In this document: piece by piece, positions 61,532 through 64,000 of the stretch
Position numbering within the stretch: the first letter of the stretch is position 1
How the letters are laid out: every line of letters begins with the position of its first letter
NCBI RefSeq assembly: GCF_039905635.1
Contig: NZ_CP157000.1
Location: forward strand, 310,001-374,000
DNA: 64,000 nt
Origin: Microbacterium sp. ProA8
GTDB taxonomy: Bacteria > Actinomycetota > Actinomycetes > Actinomycetales > Microbacteriaceae
Direction of reading: 5' to 3'
Notes under the pieces: model-generated
What the model was told of the DNA's origin: nothing
The model's database searches: none
What the model saw: only the letters and a program-made list of their open reading frames with translations
Made by a program: the position numbers and the translations under genes

Positions 61532-62431
61532 ATGGGTGCAGTCAAGCAGGCGGTGTGGCGGGCGTCCCGGCCGTTGCGGAGGGTCGTCGGGCATGTCCGC
61601 TGGCGCGCGCGGCGGACGACGGGGGACGTCGTGGACCGGTTCCGCCGTGGCGACCGCACCGTGATCGCCACGCCGGGCGGGATGCGCTTCGGGAACTGGC
61701 TGTACCTCTGGCTCGCCTCCCACCAGCGCACGGCCGAGGGCAGCCCGACGCTCGTGCTCGAGGTGCCGGGGATGGCTCCGTGGCTGGAGCAGTTCCCCGC
61801 GCTGTCCGCGCTCACGATCCGCAAGCAGGATCTCGGCTTCCACGATCGACGCGAGTGGAAAGGTGGTTTCGCGCTGCAGCGCTTCGGCGTCGACTTCACG
61901 CGCGAGGCGCTGCAGCGGTTCGTCCGCGAGGTGCTGGCTCCCGGACTTCCGACGACGGCGCCGGCGCCCGTCGCCGTCAACGTCCGGCGCGGCGACTACT
62001 ACGCCTATGACGGCTTCCGCTCGAGGTACGGCATGGACATCGAGGGGTTCGTGCGCGAGGCGCTCGTCCAGGTCGGACCGGTCCCTGGCATCCTCGTCGT
62101 GTCGGACGACCCCCAGTGGTGCCGGGAGCATCTCGGTGAGATGCTGCGGGCAGCGGCGCAGGAGGTCTCGTTCGCCGAGCGCGACCCGGTCGCGAACTTC
62201 CTGGCGATCGCCTCGGCCCCCATCCTGATCGGCACCAACTCAACCTTCTCGTACTGGGGCGGCTACGTCACCGATGCCATCCAGGATGGCGCGCGCGTCG
62301 TCATGCCGAGGTTCCACGCGCGGATGGACGATGGATGGGACGCGTATCAGCTCGACCCCGCATGGACGGCGCTCGAGGGCTTCGACGGGCGGGGGGACCC
62401 CGCCGCACGAACGGCCGCCGACGGGGCGTGA
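61532..62431 (+). CDS. alpha-1,2-fucosyltransferase-like (GT11) protein
   Basis: A 299-residue cytoplasmic enzyme. The GDP-sugar motif VAVNVRRGDYYAYDG matches the HxRRGDY motif of GT11 with the first His replaced by Asn. GTNSTFSYWGGYVTDAI matches the third motif (NSTFSWW), and ATPGGMRFGNWLYLW is the N-terminal motif. The donor is probably GDP-fucose, but no fucose biosynthesis genes lie here, so another deoxy sugar is possible. A TAGTGT sequence lies near 61507 with GGGAGG before the ATG. Confidence 0.85.
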   Translation: MGAVKQAVWRASRPLRRVVGHVRWRARRTTGDVVDRFRRGDRTVIATPGGMRFGNWLYLWLASHQRTAEGSPTLVLEVPGMAPWLEQFPALSALTIRKQDLGFHDRREWKGGFALQRFGVDFTREALQRFVREVLAPGLPTTAPAPVAVNVRRGDYYAYDGFRSRYGMDIEGFVREALVQVGPVPGILVVSDDPQWCREHLGEMLRAAAQEVSFAERDPVANFLAIASAPILIGTNSTFSYWGGYVTDAIQDGARVVMPRFHARMDDGWDAYQLDPAWTALEGFDGRGDPAARTAADGA

Positions 62432-62440
62432 GGCGCTGGA

Positions 62441-62446
62441 TAGAGT
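62441..62446 (+). promoter_or_regulatory. -10 box of the nucleotidyltransferase-PqqD unit
   Basis: TAGAGT, then GTGACG and GTG at 62453. Transcription would start at or next to this codon. Confidence 0.5.
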
Positions 62447-62452
62447 GTGACG

Positions 62453-63322
62453 GTGATGCAGTCCGAGGCAGCCGAGGTTGCGGTGCCGCTCGCGGTGCGG
62501 CTGCTCCTCGGACGGGCCGCCGTGCAGGTGATCGCATCGGATGCCGGCGCGGATCTGCTCCATATCAAGGGGAACGCGGTCGACATGTCGCTGCGGGCGC
62601 TGGACGCGCCAGGGTCCGACATCGACGTCATGGCCCGCCCTACCCACGTGCCCAGGCTGCATGACGCGCTCGTGCGGCGAGGCTGGGTGGTGTACAGCTC
62701 CTTCCGCTACGGGTCCCCGTTCGGCCACGCGCAGACCTACCGCCACCCCGACTGGGGGTACCTGGACCTCCATCGCATGTTCCCGGGCATCCGCCTCGAC
62801 CCCGAGGCGGCGTTCGACGAGCTGTGGTGCGACCGCGGCACGAGGGACTTCGCGGGCACCGACGGCGCCGTCCCTTCCCTGACCGGTCAGGCGGTGCTCT
62901 TGGTGCTCAACGACGTCCGGTCTCGCCGGGGAACCCGGGCGATCGCCACGTGGATCGACGGGCCGGGGCTGGATCGCTCGGAGGTGACGGCGCTGGTGGA
63001 GCGACTCGACGCACGCGTGGCCTTCGCAGCGGCGACCGGTGATCTCGAGCGGTATCGCGGCGAACGCGACTACCGCCTGTGGAAGGGCATCACCCAGGGC
63101 AGCACGCGCACCGGGGAATGGCGGGCGCGGGTGCAGGCGGCACGCACGCTGCCGGAGGCGCTCGGCATCGTCGTGCGCGCACCGCTGGCCAACGTGGAGC
63201 GACTCACCCATCAGCTCGGACGCAGCCCCACGCGTGCGGATGTGCTGCGCGCGATGGCGATGCGCCCGGTGCGCGCGGTGCGCGAGCTCGTGGCAGGCGT
63301 GCGACGGCGGGTGCGGCCGTGA
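62453..63322 (+). CDS. nucleotidyltransferase-family protein (NTP_transf_5 type)
   Basis: A 289-residue cytoplasmic protein. LLHIKGNAVDMSLRALDAPG leads to the catalytic GSDIDVMA (GSDID at 54-58), followed by HVPRLHDALVRRGW, as in the uncharacterised nucleotidyltransferases found beside PqqD proteins, lasso-peptide genes and HprK-like kinases. A C-terminal helical domain completes it. Substrate unknown. GTG 62453 fits the TAGAGT box; ATG 62456 is the alternative. The stop overlaps the PqqD start (TGATG). Confidence 0.82.
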   Translation: MMQSEAAEVAVPLAVRLLLGRAAVQVIASDAGADLLHIKGNAVDMSLRALDAPGSDIDVMARPTHVPRLHDALVRRGWVVYSSFRYGSPFGHAQTYRHPDWGYLDLHRMFPGIRLDPEAAFDELWCDRGTRDFAGTDGAVPSLTGQAVLLVLNDVRSRRGTRAIATWIDGPGLDRSEVTALVERLDARVAFAAATGDLERYRGERDYRLWKGITQGSTRTGEWRARVQAARTLPEALGIVVRAPLANVERLTHQLGRSPTRADVLRAMAMRPVRAVRELVAGVRRRVRP

Positions 63323-63582
63323 TGCGCGTCGGTCCTCGCGTGGCGGCCACCGAGTACGAGGGCAAGGTGTTCCTCGCGCAGCTGCCGGACGGTCCGATCC
63401 GGGTGCTGGAGGGCACGGCCGCGCTGATCTGGACGCAGGCCCTCGCCGTGCCGCGCTCCGGCCTGGTGGCGGCGCTGGCGGAAGAGGTCGTCGGAGACCC
63501 CGCGACGGTCGGCGCCGAGTTGTCGGCGTTCGTCGACGCGCTGCTGGAGCAGCGGCTGCTGGTCGACGACGAGGAGGCGTGA
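63322..63582 (+). CDS. PqqD-family protein
   Basis: An 86-residue winged-helix protein: VFLAQLPDGPIRVLEGTAAL then IWTQAL, and a final helix ALLEQRLLVDDEEA. PqqD proteins bind the leader of a peptide substrate and present it to a modifying enzyme. No radical SAM enzyme, lanthipeptide gene or precursor peptide is visible in the window. It is coupled on both sides by TGATG overlaps, so it is made with the nucleotidyltransferase and the membrane protein. Confidence 0.85.
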   Translation: MRVGPRVAATEYEGKVFLAQLPDGPIRVLEGTAALIWTQALAVPRSGLVAALAEEVVGDPATVGAELSAFVDALLEQRLLVDDEEA

Positions 63583-64000
63583 TGCCCGCGCGCGCCACCG
63601 CGATCGCGATCGGCGTGCTCGCCGTCGCGGCCGGCATCCTGGCGATGACGGCCGCCCTCGTGGTGCCGGCCGGGCTGCCCTACGACGAGCCGGCGCACTG
63701 GTCGAACGTCCTCTTCTACGCCGAGCACCTCGGCCCTCCGGTGCTCGGAGCTCCCGGGGTGTCTTACCAGGGCCAGCAGACGCCCCTCTACTACGCGCTC
63801 GCCGCGGTCGTCGTGAGCGTGGTCGGCGACCCGGATGCCGCGTTCCTCACCGTGCGGCTGCTCGGGGTCGCGGGTGCCGTCGCGCTGACCCTGCTGACAG
63901 CGGGGACGCTGGCGCGCAGCATCCCGAGCCGTCCTGCGGTGATCGTCACCGGCACCGCCTTCATCGCGCTCAATCCGATCTTCGCCGTCATCGCAGGGTC
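63582..64000 (+). CDS. polytopic membrane protein, probably GT-C glycosyltransferase; cut by window edge
   Basis: Only the first 139 residues are present. A first membrane segment (IAIGVLAVAAGILAMTAALV) is followed by an extracytoplasmic loop with LPYDEPAHWSNVLFYAEH, resembling the acidic DExxH-type loop of GT-C enzymes and DUF2142 proteins, then QTPLYYALAAVVVSVVG and further segments. It would use a lipid-linked sugar at the outer face of the membrane. The family cannot be settled without the rest. Start by TGATG overlap with the PqqD gene. Confidence 0.7.
   Translation, partial: MPARATAIAIGVLAVAAGILAMTAALVVPAGLPYDEPAHWSNVLFYAEHLGPPVLGAPGVSYQGQQTPLYYALAAVVVSVVGDPDAAFLTVRLLGVAGAVALTLLTAGTLARSIPSRPAVIVTGTAFIALNPIFAVIAG

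Noticed and set aside
62453-63582. Lasso-peptide biosynthetic cluster
   Set aside because: Nucleotidyltransferase, PqqD and HprK-like proteins occur in such clusters, but I find no asparagine-synthetase-like cyclase, no transglutaminase-like protease and no precursor gene.

Overview
The window is chromosomal DNA of a very high-GC actinobacterium, most probably Microbacterium or a close relative in Microbacteriaceae. The evidence is strong G/C third-position bias, GTG starts, many leaderless genes with a TANNNT box 6-9 bases before the start codon, constant use of the word GGATGCC/GGCATCC, and a gene order (ppa, tilS, hpt, ftsH, folE-P-B-K, DUF3180, DUF2520, panC, lysS) that matches the conserved actinobacterial block known from Mycobacterium tuberculosis. 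I see no prophage, insertion sequence, plasmid gene or CRISPR array.

Layout. 1-5057: a GMC oxidoreductase (cut by the window edge) coupled to an aldehyde dehydrogenase, then a GPH-type sugar symporter. 5146-8277: a tryptophan catabolic operon (kynA, an amidohydrolase in the formamidase position, kynU). 8463-13382: glutaredoxin, secreted M1 metallopeptidase, GT2-GtrA glycosyltransferase, extracytoplasmic polysaccharide deacetylase and a small conserved protein. 13480-18098: two paralogous secreted LVIVD-repeat proteins flanking a DUF305 lipoprotein. 18461-24439: ACT-domain protein, a DUF2975/XRE/giant membrane protein operon, and a RibD-like reductase. 24460-24792: tRNA-Glu, tRNA-Asp and tRNA-Phe. 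25012-43209: M23 peptidase, ppa, and the housekeeping block, interrupted between tilS and hpt by a three-gene module (small helical protein, DUF1023 hydrolase with a T7SS-like N-terminus, lipoprotein). 43295-52673: a LuxR/MalT-like regulator next to a 2062-residue secreted subtilase. 52800-56231: DUF4192 protein, small membrane protein, cardiolipin synthase. 56212-64000: a surface-polysaccharide region with an HprK-like kinase fused to a PqqD-like domain, acyltransferase 3, two GT2 enzymes, pyruvyl transferase, fucosyltransferase-like enzyme, nucleotidyltransferase, PqqD protein and a membrane glycosyltransferase cut by the right edge.

How the genes work together. kynA, the amidohydrolase and kynU would take tryptophan to anthranilate and alanine if the amidohydrolase is the missing formylkynurenine hydrolase. 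folE, folP, folB and folK make the dihydropterin and dihydropteroate steps of folate synthesis and are joined by 1-4 base overlaps from folE to the PH-domain proteins. The panC-like gene follows a DUF2520 Rossmann protein, but it has lost several residues normally invariant in pantothenate synthetase, and panD is absent from its usual place. The right-hand genes look like a locus for a decorated (acylated, pyruvylated, possibly fucosylated) polysaccharide, with an uncharacterised HprK-like/PqqD/nucleotidyltransferase set embedded in it.

A family of inverted repeats (core GGTCGTTGAGCGAG ... GAGACGAAACG) occurs at four places and has entered the 3' ends of two genes. Five near-perfect palindromic terminators separate convergent genes or close transcription units.
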